The position numbers and the translations under genes are program-made. Positions 46,338 through 57,988 of a stretch of DNA of 64,000 nucleotides are shown here, piece by piece. Source of the DNA: Apiospora phragmitis. Its lineage: Eukaryota > Ascomycota > Sordariomycetes > Amphisphaeriales > Apiosporaceae. Location of the stretch: the NCBI GenBank assembly GCA_038363925.1, contig JAQQWL010000004.1, positions 992,001 through 1,056,000 on the forward strand. Direction: 5' to 3'. Under the pieces are notes generated by a model. The model had not been told where the DNA came from, did no database searches, and saw only the letters and a list, made by a program, of their open reading frames with translations. Numbering within the stretch: position 1 is the stretch's first letter; each line of letters starts with the position of its first letter.

Positions 46338-48720
46338 TTACGCCCCTTTCCCCTCATCCGCCGACCGACTGGTGTCTGTGCCGCCATTCTCGGGCCCTTC
46401 GATCCACTCATCCGCCTTCCTCTTGCGCAGGTCATGCCACCCCATTCCCCAGAGGAATACTCCACATGCGGCGGCCAGCGCCGCCGCCAGGTAGAGAACG
46501 TGGTCGAGACTGTTTGCATATGCAATTAGCACAGCGGGAAGGTCCGCCGGCAGGACCAGGGAGCGGAAGCCGGTAGCACCGGCCCCCACGATGATGGCGG
46601 GGTCGACCTGCGGCGCATGCTGGATGATCTGCGACTGCAGGCTCGTGAGGAAGATGATATTGAAGAGGGTCAACGTGATGGTGGAACCCAGAGCCTGAGT
46701 GAAGATAACGAAGGCAATGCCAGACGAGAGCTCTTCGTCGCCCATGGCGGCCTGGACAGCTATGATGGCCTAGTAAGCAGGTATAGGATAGGGGATCAAA
46801 TTAGCAAGCTACTTCTTGTGGTTGTACCCCATTTGGCCAAGACGAGTGAAGAGGAGATAACGAACCAGTTGGAGGCCGGCGCCGGAGCCGATGCCCGCGA
46901 GAATCTGAAAACCAACCCAGTAGCGAGTGGGGCTGGCAGGTTGGAGGATATAGTACAGGCCGGTTCCTACCGAGAGAAAGATGGCGGAGAATACGGCAAT
47001 AGGAATCACGAAGCCTATCTTGGACACTAAGGGCCGGCTTGTTAGCAGTTATATAAACAGGACACAGTGTCTGCTAATTTTCTCGGGAAGTGCTTCGCAT
47101 TTTCCTTCTCATAGACTTACCTAAACCACCGGCAGCTCCAGCTACAAACAGCTGTGCCAATATCATAGGCAGAAGATAGACGGCACTCAGCATCGCGCTG
47201 GCTCCATTGACGGCTTGGAAGTAGATCGGGAGGTAGTAGACTGGCCCGTAGACGGCCGACATGAGAAAGGCCTCGTAGATGCCGGCGGCCAACACGTCGC
47301 GCCGGCTGATCAGGGCGTGAGGCGTCATAGCGTCATCCCCACGGTGTCGGTTCCAGAAATACCAAACAATGGCGGTGACACCGGCGCCGCAGAACAGGCC
47401 GAGGACTTGAGACGAATTACAGGGGTAGGCCTGGCCGCCAAACTGGAGCGCGAGGAGGAGCATGAGGACTGCTGGTGTGAATAGGACGAAACCTACGAGA
47501 TCGAGATGGTGGTGCAATCTCGGGAGCAGAGTCCGTGGTCTAGGCTTTACCTCTTCTTCGGGAATGTGCAAAAGAAGGATGGCGAGGGCGGCTAGACCAC
47601 CAGCCGGCAGATTGATATAGAAACCTGACGTTTGTTAGTAATGTTGTTGAAGCGTTTTGAGCCGAAGTCCCAAAGAGGGAGGAGACGGGTGGATAAGTCA
47701 GAGACTGATCACGTACACCAGCGTCAAGTAGTGTAAGAGGTAAAAGCTCCCCCGATGAGCGGACCCATGACGAGTCCGAGGAGGTTGACTATTTCGTGTA
47801 CCCTGTTAGCCGGCCCAAGCCAAGGTAAATCTATTATTTTCATATGAATCAGTGGCAGACTTACAGCCCATGGTCAAACCTATCAAGGCTATTAGATCAT
47901 CACCAGTCAGCAAAAGCTCTACTAGACAGCGGAAGATGAGTTTCGCCTTACCAGGTCGCTTTTCAAGGGGCGCACAACAAGAGACAATGGTGATAGAGCC
48001 ATTGCTGATACCAGCGGCACCGAAGCCCGCAACGAAGCGGCCGATGATGAACATGGCAGACGAGATAGCAGCACCCCAGAGGATGGAACCAAGCTCGAAC
48101 ACAGCAAAGGCCAAAAAGTTCCACTACTACGGGTAAGAGACGAATGCAAGGGGGCTTTTCCCAATGAACCTTGGTGTTAAAGTATTTGTAGATCCTCCCA
48201 GTCAACGGTTGTGGTGCCGCACTGGAAAATGTAGAGTGTTGGATTTAGATGGATTTGACAACCAACTTGGATATGGATTCCATATTAACAAAGGTGGGGA
48301 TAGGGACCAAGACTAACCTTCCAAATTGGTAGGCACTGGCGTACCAACCGACGTCAACAAGGGGAATGGAACTCGTCAGTAATGCGCGGTATGGCCTGGG
48401 TCATCGGGTTATGGTCAGCCTCCACTCTCCGTGTATAGCCATATTTTGATCTAGTAATGAGCCGGAGTATATAGGATACTAATGAAATATCCAGGAGACA
48501 CTTAACTTACCGTGCTGATGATCATAGTGTCCAGCAACATGAGAAAGCTCGGAAAGGCGACAGCGGCTACAATGACAGCGAGCTTGACACCAGTCACATA
48601 CTCGCGGCTGGGTACCGGACTCTACATCTTGTTCTGGGGAGATTGATGGAGCTTCGTAGTATCTTGATCAGCAGACACAGGTGCCGCTGCCGAGGTCGTG
48701 TGGTTCGAGAGCTGGGCCAT
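46338..48720 (-). pseudogene. MFS efflux transporter (DHA2, 14-TM) with in-frame UAG
   Basis: ATG at 48720 (MAQLSNHTTSAAAPV). A TAG at 48622-48624 lies between KM and SPVPSREYVTG, and the same frame then continues with TM1 (AVIVAAVAFPSFLMLLDTM). Exons follow with normal introns through LTGRIYKYFNTK, GRFVAGFGAAGI, GGAF-type and YINLPAGGLAAL segments, TM-rich central parts and LFTRLGQMGYNHKK, ending in a charged tail (RSADEGKGA). The family exports toxins or drugs at the plasma membrane. A one-base extra C in the C4 run near 48362 also breaks the frame. All segments expected of the family are present, so the gene is either recently inactivated or affected by errors. Classed as pseudogene because of the UAG. 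Confidence 0.75.
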
Positions 48721-49179
48721 AGTCACGAGTGTGGATGTGATATCAAAGCTGCCCCGGATGTCTTTTATTCTCGTGAAAATCAGTAGCAAAATATAAAAAA
48801 ACAAGCAAAAGCAAAACAGACAAGAATTACAATGAGCTTAGGGTACCAGGAAAGAAAGTGGTGTTTGGTGGTTAATTACGACCCAAACTGCCAAATTCGC
48901 CTAAGAAGCAAGGAATGATATTAATTGCTGGCCACAACCAACATCCAACAGCCAACATCCACATAGTAAAGCATTTCAGAGGTTTCCGCTATCCCGCCAT
49001 TGCCATCGCCTGCCTTGACTTCTACACTCAACAAGTTTCACTATTCCGTCCCATTCTTCGATTTCGGTCACTACTGGTGTCGGGTAACTTGCTACACTCG
49101 ATCCATTATTACGCCTCGTGGGCTCCAGCCCTTTACCCCCATTACCCACCATCATGGAGGGCATTTCCAAGTTGCGGGG
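48721..49179. other. Intergenic region between divergent MFS and P450
   Basis: Divergent promoter region. P450 N-terminal sequence that should precede 49180 is not recognisable here. Confidence 0.4.
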
Positions 49180-50806
49180 AGAAGCTCTACTGTCAAGACG
49201 GCCGCTGGAATAAATATGCTTGGGCGGTTGACTCCTTCACTGCCAACGGTGCCACCATCCTGTAATACTGCGCCACTCTTGCTTCCTTGTTTTCATCCAT
49301 GCTTCTCTCCGTCTTACTTTCAGGTGAAAGCTAGCTGAATCTGACTTTGTGGACAGCACTGTGCCGCACGAACTCCACAGGGCTCGTCGCCAGCCCCTGA
49401 ACCATTTCTTCTCCAAGGCCCGGGTCGCTTCCCAGCAGAATGTCATTGACCGCAGCCTCGTCATTTTCTGTGATAGGATCTCGAAGTTCGCCGTGGCTGG
49501 GAAGGCGGTGGCCTTGGGAGCCGCCATAAGTGCCCTGACGCGGGATATCGCCTGCGAGTTTTTGCTCGACAAGACGTATGCACATCTGAAAAGGGAGGAT
49601 TTCCATGTGAACGTGACCAACATGCTGCAATCAGGCGGTGTGGTCTGGCGTGTGACCAAGCATGTACCTTGGTTCGGGCCATTGATTCAGGCCATTCCGC
49701 CAAGTATCCTGAGCAAAGTTGCCGATCGCGGCACAGCGGCATTCTTTACATGCATACAGGCAAGCATACATGCGCAATCCCAGCGATATCTTATGGCTTC
49801 TTTTTTCTTCTTCGCTGACACCTGAGATGCCAGGAGAGTCAACGAGATACTAGGGAACTCATCCGCGTTGCCACCATGTCTTCCTCCTCGTCCTACACTC
49901 CCGGTACCAAGGATGAGTCGCCAAGAACCATCGTCCACAAAATCGTCAACTCAAACCTTGCTCCATCTGAGAAGAAGTTCGAGCGGGTCATGAACGACGT
50001 GGCGACCATCACGGGCGCCGGATTCGAGACGGCAGCTAGCGCTCTGAGGCTGATCTTTTACCATGTATTTTCCGACCCTGATATTCTACGCCGACTGCGC
50101 GCGCGGAGCTCGCCACGGTCGACGCTGCCAAGGACAAACTCAAGACGCTGGAACAGTTGCCGTATCTGACATCGGTGATCATGGAAGGCATGCGGCTCAG
50201 TCCGGCCATCGGGTCTCGCGCGGCACGTATCGCGCCCGATCGAGACCTATTCTACGAAGGAGACGACGGGTATACTATGCGCATCCCGGCCGGGACGCCG
50301 GTGGGAATGACGACCATCCTGATGCACACCAACGAGACGCTGTATCCGGCACCCCTTTCCTTCAACCCTGATCGGTGGATGGACGCCGGCGCGCGAAGGA
50401 GACTAGAAAAAACATACGCACCCTTTTCGAGGGGCACAAGGATCTGCCTGGGCATGCAGTATGTCAGACCCTTTTATTTCTTTTCACCTATCCACAATCA
50501 ATCACTCGGGGATCCTTTTCACTTCTTTTCATGTCGCGCGCAAAAGTGGATATCCACCATATGCGTGCGATATAGTGGTATATGTACTCAATGCGAAATT
50601 TCACTAACCAAGCCTCTCACTTGGGGTGAATGTGTAGTCTTGCGTGGGCAGAGATGTACCTTATTGTTTCTGAGGTTATCCAACACTTCGATATCAAGTT
50701 CTAGGGAGTAGATGCGACAGACTTCGAAATGGAGAGTGACCGGTTCATTATCGGGATCAAAGGCAATACCGAGCTGAATGCCATAGTAACTCTATGCCAG
50801 GAGTAG
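49180..50806 (+). pseudogene. Cytochrome P450 (trichodiene-oxygenase-like), 5'-truncated with in-frame UAG
   Basis: First recognisable part is EKLYCQDGRWNKYAWAVDSF, then HELHRARRQPLNHFFSKAR after an intron (49262-49356), then an unusual GC-AG intron (49760-49833, CAG|GCAAGC). The I-helix region reads ATITGAGFETAAS, ExxR is VIMEGMRLSP, and the haem loop is FSRGTRICLGM. The last intron (about 50459-50635) leads to LAWAEMYLIVSEVIQHFDI, then KF followed by TAG at 50702-50704, and the frame stays open to a final TAG at 50804-50806 (FIIGIKGNTELNAIVTL). A frame change occurs near 50105. The membrane anchor is missing. It is divergent from the MFS gene, as in small metabolite clusters. Confidence 0.78.
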
Positions 50807-51748
50807 TAATTAAAAGCATTCTGACTTCTTCAATGGATGCTCGTTCTGGTTATGTAAATATGCTACTCCAAATGTCACCAGGACCTCCCCCTTGAATGGA
50901 TGAAACACACGTGCCAGAAGCATAGCCCCATGGAGTCGCACTAGCAATAGCGCTGTCATTGTATTCGCTTGTGACTAGCCTGCCAGCATTATAGACTCGA
51001 TGCTCAATATTCGGGTGAAGTCTTCGGTTACTATGGGTCACTTAGGAAACATAGATAGGGAAACTTGCGGGAGGAAATACTTCCAATAAGGCTGATGCTC
51101 ACCATCCAACTGGACAAGTAGCCTTGTGCTGTGATTGACACAGCCTGACATTCCATCCTATCAATAGAGGCGGAACATGTGTAATATAGGTTGAAACAAT
51201 AGAAACTGCATATTACTTCTAAGCTGATCTTTCCTAAGAGAATAATGAGGTACCTCGCCAGTAATATTTCACTATCACCGAGCTCTTATTAATGAATCCC
51301 GACCCCAGTCAACATTGTTTGCTGTAATAGTTGCGTATTAAAGACATGTTTCTCTTGTGTAGCATAAATATCACAATACCTGTCTTTAGATGAATTTACA
51401 TTCTTGGTAGCTGGCGCTTGATTTCTAACATAATTCTGGTGTGCTGATTGTGCATTTATACAAACATTCACTCGCTTTTGTATTCACAATTCTGTCAATC
51501 CAGTTTGATATACCGACGATGTATTCACTGTACTTAGTAGTACATTCACAGATTGTAAATTTCCTATATAAGCACCCTTTGCATAACCGATTCTATCCTC
51601 CCTCCTCCGGTCATCATTACCAACCAACTCAAAAACCAGCACTACTTTCTTATTGGTTGTAAATCATTCCTCCCCAAACCACATCCAAACATAACTTCCT
51701 TTTTTTGCTCAACATCCATGGCATCTTCACCCTGAACGACGTCACAGT
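50807..51748. promoter_or_regulatory. Intergenic region with SET gene promoter
   Basis: No gene recognised. A TATATAAGC box at about 51565-51573 precedes the SET gene start by about 180 bp. Confidence 0.45.
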
Positions 51749-52768
51749 ATGGCTTCTTTTCCCCTCAACGACTACGTAATCGTTCGAGCCTCCAGCACCT
51801 CGACCAAAGGAGCCGGCCTGTTCGCCAAGCGAGATCTGGAGCCCGGCCGGCGCGTCGTCTGCGAGGACCCTCTGCTGATGTGCGACGACCTTCCGCTCAA
51901 GGGACAAGGACGCACGCCCGTCATGCAGCGCCTCTCTAAGGAGCAGAAAGAACGGTTCGCACGTCTCCCCACCGGGCCCGGAGATGTATTCCGTGTTCTT
52001 GGCATTAATTCCCGACCCCTCATCCCCGGCGACGCCGAGTCCGGCATCCACCTCATGAACGCGGTCAAGTATAATGACGTCCGGCTTCAGACTGCTCACT
52101 GCGAAATGGTGGGGTTCTTCACTGCCGTGGTCAGTCACAGGTAAGAACAATACATCAGTCAACTCAGCAACGAAGATCTGCCTCATGCTAACAGAATGTT
52201 CTTTAGTAGCTGTACGCCAAATTCGTACCTGTGCTACAACGAAGCCACAGAGTCCATGGACCTCCACCTAGTGCACAAGGTGGCGAAAGATGAAGAAATC
52301 ACCGTCTCCTACTTCCAGGATAACTATTCCTTCCCCCAGAGTGTCCGAGCTGAGAGACTGCAGAAGTGGAACTTCACTTGCACCTGCAGCAGCTGCACCA
52401 CCAACTCGGCGATCTCCGACACCCGCCGCGCGAGAGTCAAGTGGTTCTTCTCGGACTACGACCAGCTTACGATGACTCGTTTGCTGAACGATGGTAACAT
52501 CATTTCCCGGCGTGGACGCGTCAACCTGGGGAACCAAGACGTCTGGGATATGATGGAGGACCTCCGGCAGATCCTCCAGCACATGAAGGACGAGGGCTTG
52601 TACGGAGTGGCGATGACCAGTGTGCTCATGGATCTCGCATGCCTCTATGAGGACGTTGGCGATCTGCAGAACCGACGAGCCAATATGAGAGAGGCTCTCA
52701 GAATTCAAGAGATGTGCCTAGGAGTTTTTCATCCCGATACCAGAGCCTTGGCACGGCTTACCTCATAA
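51749..52768 (+). CDS. SET-domain protein (SMYD-like fungal type)
   Basis: MASFPLNDYVIVRASSTSTK is followed by GAGLFAKRDLEPGRRV, the start of a SET domain. One 54-bp intron (52141-52194) joins VVSHR to MFFSSCTPNSYLCYNEA. DEEITVSYFQD carries the conserved active-site Tyr, and KWNFTCTCSSC is the post-SET zinc cluster. The C-terminus has a helical repeat region (LYEDVGDLQNRRANMREAL) as in SMYD-like proteins. Length about 321 residues. The usual N-H-S-C-x-P-N knot motif is F-S-S-C-T-P-N here, lacking the Asn-His pair that helps bind SAM, so methyltransferase activity is doubtful. Frame intact. Confidence 0.85.
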
Positions 52769-53370
52769 TTCAATATGGCTCTGGAGCGAACCGGATGCCG
52801 GATAATATTGGTAACGCAGCAGACAGATAGCTAGCAGTTAGTCAATGAAACAAGAAGCCATCATCAGCTGGCTGTCCTCAGCGATCACTACTCCGTTCTC
52901 ATGTGAACTTGGTTTTGTACTCTTTTCTAACGCTCACTCACATGTTATCGGAGGATGTCCGCACGATAACCAACCGTTGAGCAAGAGGCACCAAGCCAGA
53001 TTTATAGTGATACGATGCCAATACACAACGGTGTAATTTATCCCATTTTGCGCAAATAATGCCTGAACCTGAGGCGCCTGTATACTACTGATATATGTTG
53101 CAGACTCCCATGATATATTCATTTTCAATACAAAGCACACCACCCTTGTTTTCATTCTCTCCTTTTTCTGTACTAGTATATAAGCGATCGAATCATTACT
53201 TCAGCTGTCAGGGGTTTGATATGAGTGGGTCGTCAATATACCCTGTCCAAATGATGCAATTGGCTGTTGCCATTTAAGCCAAAGCCCTCCCGCTCTAAGC
53301 GTATGAGCCGCATGAGATACCGGTCGTGATAAAATTCCTAGATGCCGATGACTTTCAAAACGATTACAAC
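52769..53370. other. Intergenic region upstream of HET gene
   Basis: Contains a TATATAAGCG element at about 53177 as a possible core promoter. No gene recognised. Confidence 0.4.
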
Positions 53371-55252
53371 ATGGCAGAGCCTTATGACGCTCTACCTTTG
53401 GGCTCTTATATCCGCCTGTTGGAACTTCACGACCCTCGTGATACAAGCGACGATGGATTTCTTGGCACCTTCAAGGCGGTCAGCCTCGACGAAAGCGTTC
53501 CACGCTACACAGCCATCTCGTATACCTGGGACAAGCCAGCTACTCATGCCTCCACGCTCCGGATATCTAATGGTCAGACCCTGCCGCTGAGCCAGACAGT
53601 CACCGAACTTTTCCGAATGTTCCATCGACGTCATCCCCAGAACAGTAGTTGCAGCAGCGCTGACCATCAGCAAGTGCCGGAACAAGGGAGGTGGCGGCGG
53701 TGGGGACGACGAGACAGCAGCAGCAGCAATAATAATAAAACCAACAGCCCATTCTACCTCTGGATCGACACACTCTGGATCGACCAGACCAACCGAACGG
53801 AAAGGGCATCGCAGGTTGCCCAGATGGGCCGCGTCTACTCCTCCGCCGAACAGGTCCTCGTCTGGCTCGCCCAGGACACCCCCGAGTCGCGCGCCGCTTT
53901 CGCCTTCATGGCATCCAAGCAGCGTCTGCGCTGGCCCGACGACTGGGACGCCTTATTACTAAGCGGCGGCGACGGTAGCTTCATGGAGGGCCTGAACTTG
54001 ATGCTGCCGCTGCTGGCACGCCCCTGGTTCCGGCGCGTGTGGGTCATCCAGGAGGTCGCGCTCAACGCGCGCGTGCACCTGGCATGGCGGCGACGACTCG
54101 GTCGACATCGAAACGTTCCGCTGCAGCGTGTACGCCGTCTGGAAGTTTCATCAACGAAGCACTCAACAACAACAGCAGCAGGAGGGCCGTGGAGAGGTGA
54201 AGAACAAGAACGGGGCAGAAGGACAAGAGGAGGAGGAGGACCCGGGCGTGCGTGGCCTTTGGAACGCGACGCAGGTGCTCGAGATCCGGGACCGTTACCT
54301 TCGCCAGGGTCCGGTGCGCTACGAGCTCCTGCTACAGGCGGCCTTCTACTTCGAGGCGACGGACGCGCGGGACGCCGTCTTCGCTTTCCGGGGTATAGCC
54401 GACGCGGGCCGCATGCCGGTGTTGCTTCCCCTGTATACCGTCGACATGGGCCAGGAACCCGAGTGCAGTGATGCCATCGCCGACATTTACCGCCGGACGG
54501 CCGAAGCCCTGCTGTGTCATGGCCCCTCGCTCTACCTACTGTCTCTCGGAGGCTTGGGCCGGCCACGAGCCCGGCAGTTGCCGACGTGGGTCCCGGACTA
54601 TAGACACCTGGTCTACGTGGCGCCCTTCATGAGCTGTGATGCGGCTGGATGGTGCACGGGAAGCAAACCCGAGGTCCAACCTCGACTTGTGGCTCCCGAT
54701 CGACTGAAGGTACAGGTCATCCCATTTGATACGGTAGAGTCTGTTTGCACGCCGTTCGACTCGTCCTCCGTTTCAGGCCAGCAGAGGGCCATGGCCGACT
54801 TCGCGGCGCTGGGCAATACGCTGCCAAAGGACTCCCGGACGGGGTCCTGGCGCAAAGACCTGACCAGGCACATGACCTTCGGTCTGAACATCGACGACCA
54901 GCCAGCGGGTCCTGAGTACGGTGGGTACTTCCTGGAGTGGAGGGAGTGGCTGGACTCGAGCACGTCCGACGCGAACCTGGAGCCCATTCGGCACAACAAG
55001 TTCCATCGCGCGATAAGCCCGCGAATAGACGATTGGGTTGCATTTGGCACTAAGCAGGATCGGTTCTGCATCGGGCCTCCGGAGGTCGAGGTCGGCGACT
55101 TGCTGTGCGGAGTTCCTGGCTGTCGAATGCCTCTACTACTCAGGCCGAAGCCAGGCGATGGTGATGATGAAAGACATCCAGACTCGACACAGTACTATTC
55201 ACTTGTGAGTTGGTGCTACGTCTCGGACATGATGAGGATAAGGGATAGTTAG
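53371..55252 (+). CDS. HET-domain protein (heterokaryon incompatibility)
   Basis: ATG at 53371 (MAEPYDALPLGSYIRLLEL). HET domain block 1 is YTAISYTWDKP, block 2 is FYLWIDTLWIDQTNRTERAS, and block 3 is WFRRVWVIQEVAL. A CAG/AAT microsatellite inserts a Ser/Asn tract before block 2. The second half (RDAVFAFRGIA, LPTWVPDY, then ISPRIDDWVAFGTKQ and VGDLLCGVPGCRMPLLLRP) matches the usual C-terminal part. HET proteins trigger localised cell death after non-self recognition; the HET domain is TIR-like. A one-base frame change lies near 54086 (LAW to GGDDSVDIETF), with Gln-rich sequence after it. Without it the protein is about 627 residues. Confidence 0.88.
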
Positions 55253-55469
55253 CGCCGGGCAACATGCCAAGAAGCCACAGATATAATTCTCTGCTAAGGT
55301 AGAAACATTGCATTTTATTAATTACTTCGACGTAGCTTTTACGACTTGATTCTTAATCTGTCTATGTGAAGTCTCAAACATAATCATACATCGATGACGC
55401 TATGGCCATCATACCCCCTTGCAGTACCTCACCCATACTACAGTCTCTCATTTTTCAGTCCCCCCTAGC

Positions 55470-57265
55470 TCAACTCAGCACCCGAGGCGTCATCTTGATA
55501 TACAGCGACGGTTTCAACCACAGCGAGTACGCCAGCTGCCTGCCCATCCAGTCACGACTGCTATCGGCCAGCGCAATATCAAAATTGTACAGCACGCGCG
55601 CCATGATGAGCCGCATCTCGGCGTAGGCCAGGTTGCGGCCGATGCAGTCGCGCGGCCCCACGGCGAACGGCTGCAGCACGTCGAGCTGGTCGCCCGCGAA
55701 CTCGGCCGCGCCCAGGAACCGCTCCGGGTGGTACTCGTACGGCTTCTTGAAGTTGGCCTCGCGGTGGTAGGCCGGGTACTGCCAGACGGCTACCGCGGTC
55801 TGATAGATTTCAAAGGAGGTCAGTCAGCGCTGCTGCCAGAATTTCATATGTAAGGACGGGTACGGAGGGCAAAAACTGCACTTACGCCTTCGGCTACGTA
55901 TTTTCCGGCAATGGTGCTGCCGCCCGCCGGGGTTTGGCGGGGCAGTCCACCGACGATGCTGGGATAGCGTCGCAAAGCTTCGTTGAGACAGGCCAGTAGG
56001 TACGGAAGGTCCATGACAGAGAGTAGCGTGATGTCCTTGTCGCTTTTAAACGTCGTTCGCACCTCCTCAGTGGCCTTGGCGAGAGCGGCAGGGTTCGTCA
56101 GCAGCAGGTAGGTGACACCGCACAGCAGGGTCGCCGTCGTCTCGGAGCCAGCTACGATGAGTTGACTCGTGTTGAGCAACCACTGGTCCTCGCTCAGATT
56201 CTGTGTCCCACCATAGCATGTCAGTTCTGCTTTCCCCATAGTTCACCCAAATTCACAAGTGTGACTTACCCACTTCTCCTTCTCCTTGAGCCATCCCTCC
56301 ATGATATCAGGTTGCGACCCCAGCGCTACACGGGCTTCGAGCTTCTCCTTGACATGCTTGATGTGCTCAGCACGAGCCTTCAAGATGCTCGGCTGCCGAG
56401 AGACCCAATTGACGAACCATTTCAGGCCCAAGTGCATGAAGACAGCGATCTGAGCAGATTCGTTGGCCAACGAGCTGATCAGCTTGACCCAAGGGTGGTA
56501 CTCTGAAGCAGCAAGACAACCAAAATCCTGGGAGAAGGCGAGCTTGCCGAGAATGTCGAAAGTGGCGAAGGTGTCTTTAAGGAGGAAAAGGAGGTTAATA
56601 CCAAAAGTAGAAGTTCTGGTTGAATATCGGTAGAGTTAACCAATGACTTACACCAGTCTTTCATATCCAGCTCCGCTTTGCCATTGTCGCAATTCTCTCG
56701 CAGCCGCTGGATCAGCAGATCGACGTAGCCGCTGATGACGGGCTCCTGCCTGCGCATGGCGCCGTCGCTGAACGAGGGGGCGATGGCCTTGCGCAGCCGG
56801 CCGTGCTCGTCGCGCGTGGGCGCGTTCATGATGGAGGTGGGGATGTTGTCGCTGGGGAAGTAGAAGTCCGGGTGCTTGGGCAGCTCGCGCCCGCTGCGGA
56901 CGCCGTAGATGTCGCGCCAGGCGTCGGCACTCGCGAACGCCAGCTCGTCGGGCGCGATGCGCACGACGTCGCCGTACCGCTCGTGCAGCGCCGCCACGTG
57001 GAACGGCATCCGGCCGTTGACCATCTCCACGGTCGAGCGGAAGACGGTGGCCCGGTTGAGGAGGGGGCCGGGGAACTTCCGCAGCGGGTGGAAGAAGAGG
57101 TTGTACACCACCTTGGCGACGACATAGGTGAGGAACTGTGGGAAGAGTCAGTCAGGTGCTGATATGCATCATAGGGGATGGCCGGGTATCACTTACAGCG
57201 ACCAAGGCCAGGGCGGCAAGCTTCGCCACCCCGACTGGGTTGGAACCCAGCAAAGAGAACGACAT
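55470..57265 (-). CDS. Cytochrome P450 monooxygenase (CYP65-like), intact
   Basis: ATG at 57265 (MSFSLLGSNPVGVAKLAAL) gives an N-terminal anchor continued after an intron (57136-57196) by FLTYVVAKVVYNLFFHPLRK and FPGPLL. Introns are also placed near 56573-56648, 56215-56273, 55815-55886. Key motifs: I helix VAGSETTATLL, ExxR NEALRRYP, PERF region YEYHPERFLGA, haem loop FAVGPRDCIGRNLAYAEM. The style (MKDWYTFATFDILGKLAF, FGCLA) is that of the CYP65 group, which includes trichothecene C-15 hydroxylase; substrate unknown. All exons join in frame. It is the last gene before the AT-rich block. Confidence 0.9.
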
Positions 57266-57956
57266 GGTGAGTCCTCCAAAGGTGATGACTGCCTATGCCT
57301 CAGGCTGTGTGTTTCCAAAGGGAACAGAAAAGATATATCTCGAATCCATCTCGTAAGTAGGTTGATGGTGATAGTGTATCAACTATGTACAACAACCAGT
57401 GATAGGATGTCGTTCGATAAGCACGCCACAGAAATGACTGTTCCAGGGGTGCATGCGACAGATGAGCATCAAGGCATCAAACCTTCAACCCCAGACCAGA
57501 CGGTCTGCCAGAAGTATGATGACTAACCATTTAGTATCTAGCTTCAGGTCTTACCCACCAGCTTGACAGCGCGTTACCTATTACAAATTTGACATGTCGC
57601 CATGGATGGTATTCCACCGTACATACAACAGTAATGTTGATTTTCCCATTCCAGTAACTTTCCAAGCTTGGGTATATCTCAGAAACTGCAGCACACGACT
57701 CCAATCTCCGAGCGCTTATTGGGCGAAGAGTGGTAGACACATGGCTTACTGTATCGAAAGTGGATCTTGATACTACTCTGCAGCTTACTGTTGGGAGTAT
57801 AGGGAGAGTATCATGGGTTGGTTACACCCCACGTGGTCCTCGAGCCTGGGTTCTGACTCGTGGCTGATACCGAATTCATTCTCGCTTGGAGGAATTAAGG
57901 AAAAAAACACCGACGGGTTTTGCCGAAACGTGCATTACAGAACTTGCATAACGTAT
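57266..57956. other. Intergenic region before the AT-rich block
   Basis: P450 promoter side. Ordinary base composition until about 57990. No gene recognised. Confidence 0.45.
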
Positions 57957-57988
57957 CCCACAAGCGAATGTCCCACATAAGCGAATGT
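57957..57988 (+). repeat. Two direct repeats at the edge of the AT-rich block
   Basis: CCCACAAGCGAATGT (57957-57971) is followed directly by CCCACATAAGCGAATGT (57972-57988). These sit a few bases before the abrupt fall in GC and could be the subterminal or terminal sequence of the inserted transposon, only lightly mutated. Confidence 0.5.

Noticed and set aside
30335..50806. UAG reassigned to glutamine
   Set aside because: Several intact genes terminate at TAG, and the interrupting UAGs occur only in accessory, mostly truncated genes. Mutation or local readthrough is simpler.
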